From Sphingobacteruim zhuxiongii (GTDB lineage Bacteria; Bacteroidota; Bacteroidia; Sphingobacteriales; Sphingobacteriaceae), in assembly GCF_009557615.1 (NCBI RefSeq), contig NZ_CP045652.1, positions 1,302,001 through 1,366,000 on the forward strand: a DNA stretch of 64,000 nucleotides, read 5' to 3'. Shown here in pieces: positions 55,221 to 63,994 of this stretch. The first letter of the stretch is position 1; each line of letters begins with the position of its first letter. The notes below the pieces were generated by a model. It ran no database searches, was not told where the DNA came from, and saw only the letters and a program-made list of their open reading frames with translations. The translations under genes were made by a program, and so were the position numbers.

Positions 55221-55601
55221 CTAGTCGATAATTTTTACAATAGCTAATCCCGCCCAAACTGCAAGGATGCCCAGTAGAACACTTAGTACAATATATAAAA
55301 GTGCTTGGATGACTTGGTTATTATTGATCAAATTCAGATTCTCAGCTGCAAAGCTAGAGAATGTAGTGAAACCTCCGCAGAATCCAGTTATTAACAGCAA
55401 TTTCCATTGGTTATTTATTAATTGATATTTATCAAAAAAGCCAATGAGTAATCCGATAATTAAACAGCCAATGATATTAACGAATAAGGTGCCTGTAGGA
55501 ATAGTGTTTGGAAATTGCTTTGCTATAAAATGACCTGTAGAGTAGCGTAGAATACTGCCGACAGCGCCTCCGATTCCAATAATTAAAGCTTCTTTAAACA
55601 T
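55221..55601 (-). CDS. crcB: Fluoride ion channel CrcB/Fluc
   Basis: A 126-aa, four-helix protein forming an antiparallel dual-topology fluoride channel. Diagnostic motifs are GGAVGSILRYSTGHF near the start, NIIGCLIIGLLIGFF and the GFCGGFTTFSSFAAEN phenylalanine-box segment. Length is normal. No fluoride riboswitch could be found in the spacer to pckA. A single crcB gene is consistent with the homodimeric form. It stands alone. Confidence 0.94.
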   Translation of the reverse strand: MFKEALIIGIGGAVGSILRYSTGHFIAKQFPNTIPTGTLFVNIIGCLIIGLLIGFFDKYQLINNQWKLLLITGFCGGFTTFSSFAAENLNLINNNQVIQALLYIVLSVLLGILAVWAGLAIVKIID

Positions 55602-55804
55602 ATAAAAGATTATCGAATAATTTCTTGTTGTTAAATATATAGGAAATATGTTTTAAGTATTGATTTTTGCGCTTCTTATTTTAATATTCCAAGTTTTTGT
55701 AAAATTAAGAACAATATAGGTTAATAAATTGCCATTTGCGGTTAATATCTGTCTGTCGGGACAGTGTACCTTTACCGAAGAAATAAGCATTAAAAACACC
55801 TATT

Positions 55805-57373
55805 ATGATGCAAACTAAAACTAATTCAGGTCTATTTGATTTGAACTATTTGAAGATTGGTCTACATGATAATTTATATTATCAATTGAACGCAGCAGAA
55901 CTAGTTGAACAGTCGATCCTTAATAACGAGGGGAAATTAGCTGATTCTGGTGCTCTTTGTATTGAAACTGGAAAATTTACCGGTAGGTCTCCAAAGGACC
56001 GTTTTATTGTACTTGATGATGAAACTAGAGATAATGTCAATTGGAATTCTGTAAACCAAGCTATCTCGGAAGAAAATTTCGACTCACTTTGGTTGCAAGT
56101 TTCTGAATTCCTTTCACAACAAAAGTTGTATGTAATTGATGCTAAAGCATGTGCAGATCCGAAAGAGGAAATTAAACTACGCGTTGTGTCTACCTTTGCT
56201 TCGCATAATCTATTTGCATCAAATCTCTTTATTAACGACACTGATGCTTCAGTTTTGGTGCAGCCGGATTGGTCTATATTAGTAGCTCCAGCATACACCG
56301 TTTCAGATTATCGCTCGTTTGGGTTGAACAATGAGAATTTTGTTGTTATCAATTTTACGAAGAAAATTATATTAATAGCAGGTACAGGTTATACGGGAGA
56401 AATTAAGAAAAGTATTTTTACTGTACTGAATTACTTATTGCCAACTTATAAATCGTACTTAACAATGCATTGCTCGGCTAATCGTGGCGAGGATGGTGAA
56501 ACGGCTTTTTATTTTGGTTTGTCTGGTACGGGAAAGACGACGCTTTCTTCAGATAAGCGACGTCAGTTGATAGGCGATGATGAGCATGTATGGACGGAAG
56601 ATAAAGTATTTAATATTGAAGGAGGATGCTATGCGAAATGTGTTGGTCTAAATTCGGAATCTGAGCCTGAAATCTTTCAAGCTGTTCGATTTAACTCTTT
56701 ACTCGAGAATGTCAAGTTTATTCCGGGTACCCGTACAGCAGATTATGACAACACAAGTATCACTGAAAATATTCGTGTTTCATATCCTTTGGATTTTATC
56801 GAAAATATTGTCGGTAATGGGCAGGGAGCTGCACCTAAACATATTTTCTTTCTTGCTGCAGATGCATTTGGTGTTTTACCGCCAATATCAAAGCTCAATG
56901 TGGAGCAAGCTATGTATTATTTTATCAATGGCTATACATCAAAAATTGCAGGCACTGAGACAGGTATTACAACGCCGCAGGCGACATTCTCAGCTTGTTT
57001 TGGGCAGGCTTTTCTACCTTTACATCCAACAAAATATGCCAATTTATTGGGTAAAAAACTAGAGAAACATCCAGATATTCAAGTTTGGTTAGTAAATACA
57101 GGATGGGTTGCAGGTCCATATGGTGTAGGAAATCGAATAAAACTAGGCTATACAAGAGCATTAATAAGAGAAGCATTGTCAGGTAATTTAGCCGACCAGG
57201 AATATATTACGCACCCTATTTTCGAATTGCAAATGCCTAAGGAATGCGCAGGTGTGCCAACAGAGATATTAAATCCAGTAACGTTATGGACCGATGCAGA
57301 CGCATATGAGAAACAAGCGTTCGATCTAAAAGGTTTGTTCGAGAATAATTACGAGCAATTCCGCCAAAAATAA
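55805..57373 (+). CDS. pckA: Phosphoenolpyruvate carboxykinase (ATP)
   Basis: PckA converts oxaloacetate to PEP with ATP, the entry to gluconeogenesis (and, in some Bacteroidota, CO2 fixation from PEP). The 522-aa enzyme shows the substrate-binding GKFTGRSPKDRFIV, kinase-1a FYFGLSGTGKTTLSSD, and kinase-2 IGDDEHVW. The metal and adenine region reads NIEGGCYAKCVGL, and NTGWVAGPYGVGNRI is present. ATG 55805 or the next ATG (55808) may be used. A hairpin follows the stop. No regulator adjoins, though an AraC gene lies downstream. Confidence 0.96.
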   Translation: MMQTKTNSGLFDLNYLKIGLHDNLYYQLNAAELVEQSILNNEGKLADSGALCIETGKFTGRSPKDRFIVLDDETRDNVNWNSVNQAISEENFDSLWLQVSEFLSQQKLYVIDAKACADPKEEIKLRVVSTFASHNLFASNLFINDTDASVLVQPDWSILVAPAYTVSDYRSFGLNNENFVVINFTKKIILIAGTGYTGEIKKSIFTVLNYLLPTYKSYLTMHCSANRGEDGETAFYFGLSGTGKTTLSSDKRRQLIGDDEHVWTEDKVFNIEGGCYAKCVGLNSESEPEIFQAVRFNSLLENVKFIPGTRTADYDNTSITENIRVSYPLDFIENIVGNGQGAAPKHIFFLAADAFGVLPPISKLNVEQAMYYFINGYTSKIAGTETGITTPQATFSACFGQAFLPLHPTKYANLLGKKLEKHPDIQVWLVNTGWVAGPYGVGNRIKLGYTRALIREALSGNLADQEYITHPIFELQMPKECAGVPTEILNPVTLWTDADAYEKQAFDLKGLFENNYEQFRQK

Positions 57374-57439
57374 TCCGGTAATTGATGGATCTAGGATCTG
57401 TCATTACGTATGATTTCTTTAACTTTTAACTAATTTTAA

Positions 57440-57476
57440 TGAAGCGCGGCCTTTCTTCGGAAAGGTCGTACTTTGT
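57440..57476 (+). terminator. Terminator of pckA
   Basis: AAGCGCGGCCTTTC-TTCG-GAAAGGTCGTACTT: a long stem with two G-U/A-C wobble positions and a UUCG loop, followed by TTG-T-rich bases, 67 nt after the pckA stop. Confidence 0.75.
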
Positions 57477-57515
57477 TTAGCGATCAAATATTACAATTAA
57501 CTCATAAAGTATATA

Positions 57516-57523
57516 TAGATTTG
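57516..57523 (+). promoter_or_regulatory. -7 box upstream of the AraC gene
   Basis: TAGATTTG fits TAnnTTTG; it is about 100 nt before the AraC start codon. A -33 element is not clear. Confidence 0.4.
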
Positions 57524-57621
57524 CAAAAGAAGATGCCTAGCTTTGGAAACTAAATTATGAGAATATTTTATGTCTGAATTGTTAATATATTCAAACATCT
57601 TTTAAGAATAATATAGTGGTT

Positions 57622-58539
57622 ATGAGAAACGTAGATTCAAAAAATCCAATCGAGTTTACAGCCCCTGCTTCAGGGGTTGGTTCGTTCTACGTGCAAGAAG
57701 ACCTCCGGAATGATTTTTATAATCATTATCATCGTCACAAGGAATATCAGATTTCGTATATCTTGAGAGGAAGTGGCTCCATGCTAATCGGAAATTTGAT
57801 TCAACCTTTCTCTGATAATGAAATCTATATTATGAAGGCGAATGATCCTCATATATTTATCAAAGAAGGCTCTAACGAAGACAGAATTCACGTTATCCAT
57901 ATTTTTGTAGCATTCGATAAATTATGGTCATTTTTTGATTTGTCTGAACTTCATCCAGCTCGAGATTTTTTCACTAAACTCGATTCTAGTAAAAAGATTT
58001 CATCAGAAGTTAGCTTAGAGATAAAAGAGAAGTTTATAGAACTTGCGAAAGTTGAGGGAATGAAGAAGATTATTTCGATTCTTGATATCTTTCAATTTTT
58101 AATACGTCATGAACAAGATATGCATTCTTTGTATTCTGGTTTACCTGAATCAACCTTTAACGATAAAGTCGGTATTCGAATCAACGAGGTGTTACGCTTT
58201 TCATTAGCCAATTACGACAAAGAAATCAGTATCGAAGAAGTTTCTAAACTTATCCATATGACACCATCAGCTTTTTGTAAGTATTTTAAAAAGCACACGA
58301 TGAAGACCTATGTTACATTCTTAAATGAGATTCGTATAGAGAAAGCTTGTCAGTTATTGATTAATAAATCAACAGAAAATATTTCAGAGGTTGCATATCA
58401 ATGTGGATTTAATACGGTTGTACATTTTAATCGGGTTTTCAAAAGTATTATGAATACTTCACCTTCAGAGTTTATTCATAATCATTCGGCAGAGCTCCAA
58501 ATTTCCAATGCTAAAGATCATCAAGAAGCTGCTGTTTAG
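57622..58539 (+). CDS. AraC-family transcriptional regulator
   Basis: A 305-aa regulator with an N-terminal cupin sensing domain (YNHYHRHKEYQISYILRGSG, PFSDNEIYIMKANDPHIF) and a C-terminal AraC double HTH (ISIEEVSKLIHMTPSAFCKY, then ENISEVAYQCGFNTVVHFNR and NTSPSEFIHNH). It resembles sugar-responsive AraC proteins of Bacteroidota. ATG 57622 is used; a GTG two codons upstream is possible. No operon partner; it lies 242 nt after pckA and 120 nt before the 42-codon ORF, so a link to either is speculative. Confidence 0.9.
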   Translation: MRNVDSKNPIEFTAPASGVGSFYVQEDLRNDFYNHYHRHKEYQISYILRGSGSMLIGNLIQPFSDNEIYIMKANDPHIFIKEGSNEDRIHVIHIFVAFDKLWSFFDLSELHPARDFFTKLDSSKKISSEVSLEIKEKFIELAKVEGMKKIISILDIFQFLIRHEQDMHSLYSGLPESTFNDKVGIRINEVLRFSLANYDKEISIEEVSKLIHMTPSAFCKYFKKHTMKTYVTFLNEIRIEKACQLLINKSTENISEVAYQCGFNTVVHFNRVFKSIMNTSPSEFIHNHSAELQISNAKDHQEAAV

Positions 58540-58659
58540 ATAATTATATTTCGATAGTACTTTTTTTTAACCGTCAATTTAAGGTAATATTCATAATCAA
58601 TTTGGAAATTGGTTCAGAATTTGCTATATTATAATCAAACAGAAAAAGAAAGGTAAAAT

Positions 58660-58788
58660 ATGATTAAAAAGAAAAGTAAGAAAAACGAAAAAATGATGAG
58701 TAACCCGTATTTGTATTACGTAACAAACTGGGGTTTCGTCGGAGCCAACCAAACTAAACCTACCAGAGGAGTTAACAGCAAAAGTTAA
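58660..58788 (+). CDS. 42-codon ORF with lysine-rich start and aromatic core
   Basis: A small open frame, isolated between an AraC gene and DUF6702. It starts at ATG 58660 behind AAGAAAGG, a reasonable ribosome-binding site. Composition changes along the chain: eight of the first eleven residues are basic or Asn (MIKKKSKKNEK), then MMSNPYLYYVTNWGFVG and a polar tail ANQTKPTRGVNSKS. The last codons overlap a hairpin, GAGGAGTTAAC / GTTAACCTCCTC (58765-58796), followed by A/T-rich DNA. No homologue is recognised. Either a small cationic protein or the ORF of a regulatory RNA. Confidence 0.5.
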   Translation: MIKKKSKKNEKMMSNPYLYYVTNWGFVGANQTKPTRGVNSKS

Positions 58789-58797
58789 CCTCCTCAA
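58765..58797 (+). terminator. Hairpin at the end of the 42-codon ORF
   Basis: Arms GAGGAGTTAAC and GTTAACCTCCTC pair with one bulged C around an AGCAAAA loop. The arm overlaps the stop codon. There is no strong T-run on the plus strand, so it may be a stability hairpin rather than a classical terminator. Confidence 0.5.
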
Positions 58798-58925
58798 TTC
58801 AAAAAAATCCAATAAGTTTTCTTTAAAAAATAGATTCTAGACATCAAATGAAGATGTTTGGCTTCTTTGTTTTGTGCATATTGCAAACATAAAGCAATAT
58901 GGGGAATATCCTATATTACCAGGTG

Positions 58926-59423
58926 TTAGAACGAGAATTCTGCCGTTCTTTTGGGATTGTCGAGCTTAATACTTTGACGCTTGCCATTGATTGTCACATG
59001 CATTATATTCGATTGCGTTTTAAAATCTTGATACAATAGTTGATTGATGATTTTGATGGATGTCACAGGTTGAAGCTGTGGACTCTCCAGGTAACACCAA
59101 GCGACATCGTCTTCGATTTCATATCCTACAAATTTTAATGGTTTAATGACTCCGTTCACCTGGATTCTGAAATTCGTACGCACATAACGTGCTATCGCAG
59201 AATCGGCCACTGCTCTATTTTTTGGATTGATGACGTCGATTTTTTGTTTTATTTGGTTCTGCAGCGCGACTTCTAAGTCATTGTAGAAGATACGGCAAGA
59301 TAATTCTATTTGTTTATTGCTCGAATTGTATTCTACAGTTGAAATACTGACATAGAAAGGGTGAGCAATCGCTGTGAGTGTAATAATACAAAGAAGTAGA
59401 AGTGTCCAAGCCTTTATTTTCAT
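58926..59423 (-). CDS. Exported DUF6702-like protein
   Basis: A 165-aa exported protein: signal peptide MKIKAWTLLLLCIITLTAIA, then HPFYVSISTVEYNSSNKQIE. Other blocks are ELSCRIFYNDLEVAL and the terminal beta strands (KPLKFVGYEIEDDVAWCYLE, NIMHVTINGKRQSIKLDNPK). The opening Ala-His-Pro-Phe/Tyr-x-Ser block right after the signal is typical of DUF6702 as I remember it. It is divergent from a HupE/UreJ gene and an M1 peptidase gene, a grouping I recall as common in Bacteroidota. Function unknown. Confidence 0.75.
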   Translation of the reverse strand: MKIKAWTLLLLCIITLTAIAHPFYVSISTVEYNSSNKQIELSCRIFYNDLEVALQNQIKQKIDVINPKNRAVADSAIARYVRTNFRIQVNGVIKPLKFVGYEIEDDVAWCYLESPQLQPVTSIKIINQLLYQDFKTQSNIMHVTINGKRQSIKLDNPKRTAEFSF

Positions 59424-59540
59424 TTCTTATTATAAGTAGAATTGCAACAATTTTATGCGAATTTATCGAAAAACCCGCAGATAGCGTCTGATAATTAAAA
59501 TAATACTAAATTTGTATTGCAATTTGACAATACCTAATTA

Positions 59541-60116
59541 ATGAGCGATTTTTCTATCTATTTCCAACTCGGCTGGCAACATATTCTTGACTTGAATGGA
59601 TATGATCATATATTATTTGTGATGGTTTTGTGCTGTAGTTATGTGCTAAAAGATTGGAAAAAAATATTGTGGTTAGTGACTGCGTTTACACTTGGGCATT
59701 CGCTTACACTAGCTCTTGCAGCATTCAAGATTTTAAACGTGAATACCGCTTGGATTGAATTCTTGATCCCAATAACAATATTGATAACAGCAATCTATAA
59801 TCTTCCTAAGCGAAGAAAACAGCGAAATCCTGCTTTGCTCTATACGATGACATTAGCTTTCGGCTTGATTCATGGTTTAGGATTCTCTAATTATTTACAA
59901 TCTCTCTTAGGAAAAGAAGCGAATATATTCTTGCCTCTTCTATCTTTCAATATTGGATTAGAATTTGGACAGCTAATCATTGTCTTCTTCGTAATTCTGT
60001 TGTCAGAGTTGATGTTGAAAATATTTTCAGTCACAAATAGAGATTGGAGTTTTTTTATATCTTCTGCAGTGATAGGTATATCTTTTATTATGGCTTTAGA
60101 ACGTATTCCAGTATGA
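59541..60116 (+). CDS. HupE/UreJ-family membrane protein
   Basis: A 191-aa polytopic protein with about six hydrophobic segments. Family hallmarks are GWQHILDLNGYDHILFVMVL near the start (histidine of H-x4-9-DH type), the tight TLGHSLTLALAAF motif containing GHS, FGLIHGLGFSNYL, and SFNIGLEFGQLIIVFF. HupE/UreJ proteins transport nickel or are linked to hydrogenase/urease, but no hydrogenase or urease is present, and the Bacteroidota HupE_UreJ_2 branch has no proven cargo. It overlaps the M1 peptidase start (ATGA), so the two are translationally coupled. Confidence 0.88.
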   Translation: MSDFSIYFQLGWQHILDLNGYDHILFVMVLCCSYVLKDWKKILWLVTAFTLGHSLTLALAAFKILNVNTAWIEFLIPITILITAIYNLPKRRKQRNPALLYTMTLAFGLIHGLGFSNYLQSLLGKEANIFLPLLSFNIGLEFGQLIIVFFVILLSELMLKIFSVTNRDWSFFISSAVIGISFIMALERIPV

Positions 60117-62464
60117 TAATAAAAAAGTATTTCAGACTAGCCTTGGGGCTTATCAGTACATTAACAGCGCAGCAAGTTGCCGCACAATCCCTGAATAATC
60201 CGGGATCAAACCATGGAAATAAGTTTGAGCAATTAGGTACGTTGTTGACGGATCCTAATATTTTTCGAACAGCATCCGGTGCCCCTGGAGCAATGTATTG
60301 GCAGCAGAAAGCAGACTACGTTATCCACTGTGAAATTGATGATGTCAATCAGGTGTTAAAAGGTAAAGAGACAATCACTTACACTAATAATTCTCCAGAT
60401 CCATTAGATTATTTGTGGATTCAGTTGGACGAAAATGAACACGCTGATAATGCGGAGAGTAGAAGCTTTGACCAAAGTTCGTTAAATGAGCGCATGTCTC
60501 TAGAGCAATTAAAAGGAATGGTTCAAGAGAAGAAGGGGCTCGGCGTCTATATTCATAAGGTCACAGATGGAAATAATAAGGCATTGAAGTACACAATCAA
60601 TTATACGATGATGCGAATCGATTTACCAGTTTCTTTAAAGCCGGGTGCGAAAATGGTTCTAAATATTGATTGGGATTATAAAATCTCAAATCGTATGGTA
60701 GAAGGAGGACGCGGCGGATATGAGTATTTCGAAAAAGATGATAACTATCTATATACTATTGCACAGTGGTTCCCTAGAATGGCTGTATATTCCGATTTTC
60801 AGGGATGGCAGAACAAGCAATTTACAGGTAGAGGCGAATTTGCACTAGTATTTGGAGATTACAAAGTTCATATCACTGTACCTTCCGACCATATCGTTGG
60901 AGCGACAGGCGTTTGTCAGAATTATGCTCAAGTTTTGAACTCTACACAGTTAGCTCGATGGAAGCAAGCACAACAGACAAATGAACCTATTGAGATAGTT
61001 ACCTTGGGCGATGTTAAGAATGCTATTTCTGAGAAATCAGCGACCAAGAAAACATGGATATATGAAGCGAAAAATGTTAGGGACTTCGCTTTTGTGAGTT
61101 CTAGAAGATTGGTGTGGGACGCATTGAAAGTTAATGAAGGAATAGAAGGGAATCAACCAATGGCGATGTCATACTATGGCCCAGAAGCCTATCCTTTATA
61201 TAGAAAATATTCTACTAAGGCAGTCGCTCACACCTTAAAGACATATTCTAAATATTCGATTCCATACCCATATCCAGTTGCCATTTCTGTTGAAGCTGCC
61301 AATGGTATGGAATACCCAATGATTTGTTTTAACTACGGAAGAGCAGATGAAGACGGGACTTATACCGAAGCTGTTAAATATGGAATGATTGGCGTAATCA
61401 TTCATGAAGTTGGTCACAATTTTTTTCCAATGATTGTTAACTCTGATGAACGTCAATGGACTTGGATGGATGAGGGACTCAATACATTTTTACAGTTTTT
61501 GACTGAGCAGGAGTGGGATAAGAATTTCCCTTCTCGTCGCGGACCTGCACATAAGATTGTAGATTATATGAAACTTCCAAAGGATCAGTTGGAACCGATT
61601 ATGACGAACTCTGAGAATATTTCACAGTTTGGTCCAAATGCTTATGCAAAACCTGCTACGGCTTTAAACATATTACGAGAGACCGTGATGGGCAGAGAGC
61701 TTTTCGATTTTGCCTTTAAACAATACGCACAACGATGGGCATTTAAGCATCCAACTCCTGCAGATTTCTTTCGGACAATGGAAGATGCGTCTGCTGTAGA
61801 CTTAGACTGGTTTTGGAGAGGATGGTTTTTCGGAACAGATCCTGTAGAGATTTCACTAGAGAATGTAACTCAATACAGAATGAGTGGTGGTAACCCTGCG
61901 CAGGATCAGAAATCGAAAAAAGAGGCATTTGAAAAAGACTTAAATACAATTAGCAGACAGCGTAACATGGAAGACAACATGGCCTTCTTAGTTGAAAAAG
62001 ATACCTCTCTGCTAGATTTCTACAATAAATGGGATCGTTTTGCTGTGCGTCCAGTGAATCAAACAAATTATCAACAATTCTATAATGGATTGAATCAGAA
62101 GGAAAAGGATATATTCGATGGCAAGGTTTCGTTTTACGAGTTAAGCTTTAAGAATAATGGCGGACTAGTGATGCCATTGATCATCGAGTGGAACTATACG
62201 GATGGCACGAAAGAACTCGAGCGTATATCAGCTTATATATGGCGTCATAATGAACTCGAAGCTACCAAAGTATTTGCTAAAAGTAAAGAGGTGGCTAGCG
62301 TTCGTTTAGACCCTTATCGAGAGACTGCAGATATTGATGAATCCAACAATTCATGGCCTCGCCAAGCTAGACCATCTCAATTTGAAATCTTCAAGCAGAA
62401 TGGACGAAATGTAAGAGGACAGTCAAATGAATCGAATCCAATGAAGGAAGCAAGATCTAATTAA
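60113..62464 (+). CDS. M1-family metallopeptidase, exported
   Basis: A 783-aa secreted zinc aminopeptidase-like protein. Signal peptide MIIKKYFRLALGLISTLTAQ is cleaved before QSLNNPGSN. The zinc site is IIHEVGHNFFPMIVN (HEVGH near residue 431), with the third ligand in WTWMDEGLNTF. The exopeptidase GxMEN motif is present as NGMEYPM (about residue 400). A beta-rich domain precedes the catalytic part. The tail has a Pro/Arg/Gln-rich end. The start overlaps the HupE gene by four bases (ATGA). Whether it trims peptides or processes an outer-membrane partner is unknown. Confidence 0.93.
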   Translation: MIIKKYFRLALGLISTLTAQQVAAQSLNNPGSNHGNKFEQLGTLLTDPNIFRTASGAPGAMYWQQKADYVIHCEIDDVNQVLKGKETITYTNNSPDPLDYLWIQLDENEHADNAESRSFDQSSLNERMSLEQLKGMVQEKKGLGVYIHKVTDGNNKALKYTINYTMMRIDLPVSLKPGAKMVLNIDWDYKISNRMVEGGRGGYEYFEKDDNYLYTIAQWFPRMAVYSDFQGWQNKQFTGRGEFALVFGDYKVHITVPSDHIVGATGVCQNYAQVLNSTQLARWKQAQQTNEPIEIVTLGDVKNAISEKSATKKTWIYEAKNVRDFAFVSSRRLVWDALKVNEGIEGNQPMAMSYYGPEAYPLYRKYSTKAVAHTLKTYSKYSIPYPYPVAISVEAANGMEYPMICFNYGRADEDGTYTEAVKYGMIGVIIHEVGHNFFPMIVNSDERQWTWMDEGLNTFLQFLTEQEWDKNFPSRRGPAHKIVDYMKLPKDQLEPIMTNSENISQFGPNAYAKPATALNILRETVMGRELFDFAFKQYAQRWAFKHPTPADFFRTMEDASAVDLDWFWRGWFFGTDPVEISLENVTQYRMSGGNPAQDQKSKKEAFEKDLNTISRQRNMEDNMAFLVEKDTSLLDFYNKWDRFAVRPVNQTNYQQFYNGLNQKEKDIFDGKVSFYELSFKNNGGLVMPLIIEWNYTDGTKELERISAYIWRHNELEATKVFAKSKEVASVRLDPYRETADIDESNNSWPRQARPSQFEIFKQNGRNVRGQSNESNPMKEARSN

Positions 62465-62503
62465 ATTTTATATTGCTCTAAACTGTACTTCAAAGAGATG
62501 AGG

Positions 62504-62548
62504 AGGGGAGATAAATGGTTGATTTTAACTATTTATCTCCCCTTTTAT
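62504..62548. terminator. Terminator after the M1 peptidase gene
   Basis: AGGGGAGATAAATAGTT-like arms (AGGGGAGATAAATgg / ctATTTATCTCCCCTT) with a loop of about 13 nt and a TTTTATTTTTT tail. Confidence 0.85.
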
Positions 62549-62611
62549 TTTTTAAGAAATGCTTATAGTGATTTACACGTTTTGCATACAAGCAATTCAA
62601 TTCTCTTTCCA

Positions 62612-63160
62612 TTAAAGTTTACGATCTGATTTAAGTTTGCTAAATACGATTAAGTCTCTAAAAACTAGATTTCCTGCCCATTCACCATTTCGCTTAATAC
62701 CTTCCTGTGTAAATCCTAAGCGTTTAGGAATAGCAATACTCCGCTCATTGCCAACTGCACAGCAGATCTGAATTCTTTCCATACCTAAGGTATCGAATAT
62801 GATTTGCGATAACTTCTCGACCGTTTTTGTCATGATTCCTTTTCCTTGGAAGTCTCTCGAAATCCAATAGCCAATCTCCGTGTTCTTATTTAAATAATCG
62901 GTATCTTTTGTGCCAATTAGACCTATCATCCGGTTATCATAGCAGATTTTGTAGACGTAGTCTTTTTTATTTTTGCGAAGCTCTATGGCCATATCGACAA
63001 AGCCCTTACTGTCTTTTACCTGATGTGTGAATTGAACGAAAGGCAACCATTCTCCTAAATATGTTCGCTGCGAGACGATGTAATTAAACATGGTTCTAGC
63101 ATCACTTTCGACTAAAAATTTAAGTGATACATGATCATCGATGAGAATAGTTCGTTTCAT
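62612..63160 (-). CDS. RimJ/RimL-type GNAT N-acetyltransferase
   Basis: A 182-aa GNAT acetyltransferase of the RimJ/RimL (ribosomal-protein alanine acetyltransferase) branch. The opening VSLKFLVESDARTMFNYIVS and QRTYLGEWLPFV are typical, as are the coenzyme A loop SRDFQGKGIMTKTVEKL and the closing RIQICCAVGNERSIAIPKRLGF. ATG 63160 is chosen; ATG 63187 would add nine residues and overlap the TetR gene by 17 nt. It is the second gene of a TetR operon. Substrate could be a ribosomal protein or a small molecule. Confidence 0.9.
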   Translation of the reverse strand: MKRTILIDDHVSLKFLVESDARTMFNYIVSQRTYLGEWLPFVQFTHQVKDSKGFVDMAIELRKNKKDYVYKICYDNRMIGLIGTKDTDYLNKNTEIGYWISRDFQGKGIMTKTVEKLSQIIFDTLGMERIQICCAVGNERSIAIPKRLGFTQEGIKRNGEWAGNLVFRDLIVFSKLKSDRKL

Positions 63161-63170
63161 GATTCCAAGT

Positions 63171-63851
63171 TTATTCGACTTTTCCATCTTTAGCGCTCTT
63201 AATTAGATGCTCTAATGTCGTTTCTACACTTTTTCGAATTCGGTTTTTCCCTTCTTCTGTATTTAGGTCAATTCCGCAGAACGTGCTGCCGTTGGATTTA
63301 GCGTGTAGCGCAAGATAGTAAAGACCGGCGGTCTGAATCGCTAACAGTGCACGAATATCGACATCCTTATTTGGATAGGTAGCTTCAAATTTCTTTAGTA
63401 ATTGTTCTCCAATTTCTTCGCGCGCATCTGCAAGCTTACGAAGCGGTTTACTCTTCACACCCAACTCCCAATGTATGATACGTTGTAATGTTTTATCATT
63501 CAAAACTTCGTCAAATTGACCTTGAAGCAAATTAACCATGGCCAGCTTACTCAGCGTTTCCGCTTGTAATAGCGATTCTATTTGTTGATTTGCTTTTGAT
63601 TTCCAGTAATCTTGACGTGTGATATAAACTTCGATCAAATTATCTAAGGTACCGAAATACGTATAAACTAGTTTTCGATCTAAACCGCTTTCACTAGCAA
63701 TATTGGCAATTGTTAAACCCGGATACCCATGTTTTTTAATTACTTTTCCAACTGCTGCGATAAGCTTGTCCATTGTGCGGGCTTTTTCCCGGATCGGTCC
63801 AGCGGTCACTTTTCTCGCTTTCTTTTCAGGACGTTCCTCCATGTTATTCAT
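63171..63851 (-). CDS. TetR-family transcriptional regulator
   Basis: A 226-aa regulator: basic N-terminal extension (EERPEKKARKVTAGPIREKA) then a TetR HTH (LIAAVGKVIKKHGYPGLTIA, NIASESGLDRKLVYTYFG) and a helical effector domain of about 140 residues. A basic extension before the HTH is present in several YsiA/FadR-like members. ATG 63851 is used; ATG 63842 is possible. The GNAT gene follows directly and may be its target. An inverted repeat (TATCGCTTT/AAAGCGATA, 63962-63994) lies about 110 nt upstream. Confidence 0.9.
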   Translation of the reverse strand: MNNMEERPEKKARKVTAGPIREKARTMDKLIAAVGKVIKKHGYPGLTIANIASESGLDRKLVYTYFGTLDNLIEVYITRQDYWKSKANQQIESLLQAETLSKLAMVNLLQGQFDEVLNDKTLQRIIHWELGVKSKPLRKLADAREEIGEQLLKKFEATYPNKDVDIRALLAIQTAGLYYLALHAKSNGSTFCGIDLNTEEGKNRIRKSVETTLEHLIKSAKDGKVE

Positions 63852-63961
63852 TCTGCATAGGTTCGATAGTCAAAAATTATCTTCGTACGCTTACTCGCTA
63901 ATGCTCTTGAGGTTTACGGATATAATAATTTTCGTCTTAAATTACCTTTTATTATTTATAC

Positions 63962-63994
63962 TATCGCTTTTCTTTTCTTGTTTTTAAAGCGATA
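63962..63994. repeat. Inverted repeat near the window end
   Basis: TATCGCTTT and AAAGCGATA separated by 15 nt. No T-run supports a terminator; it may be an operator or belong to a gene outside the window. Confidence 0.4.

Noticed and set aside
55602..55804. Fluoride riboswitch ahead of crcB
   Set aside because: Searched for the crcB-motif core (GGCGATGG ... CCTGAT-like and conserved loop); not found on the minus strand.
57400..57615. Sigma-54 (-24/-12) promoter or a PckA regulatory RNA
   Set aside because: No TGGC-N8-TTGC pattern is present; only a weak -7 box and a UUCG terminator.
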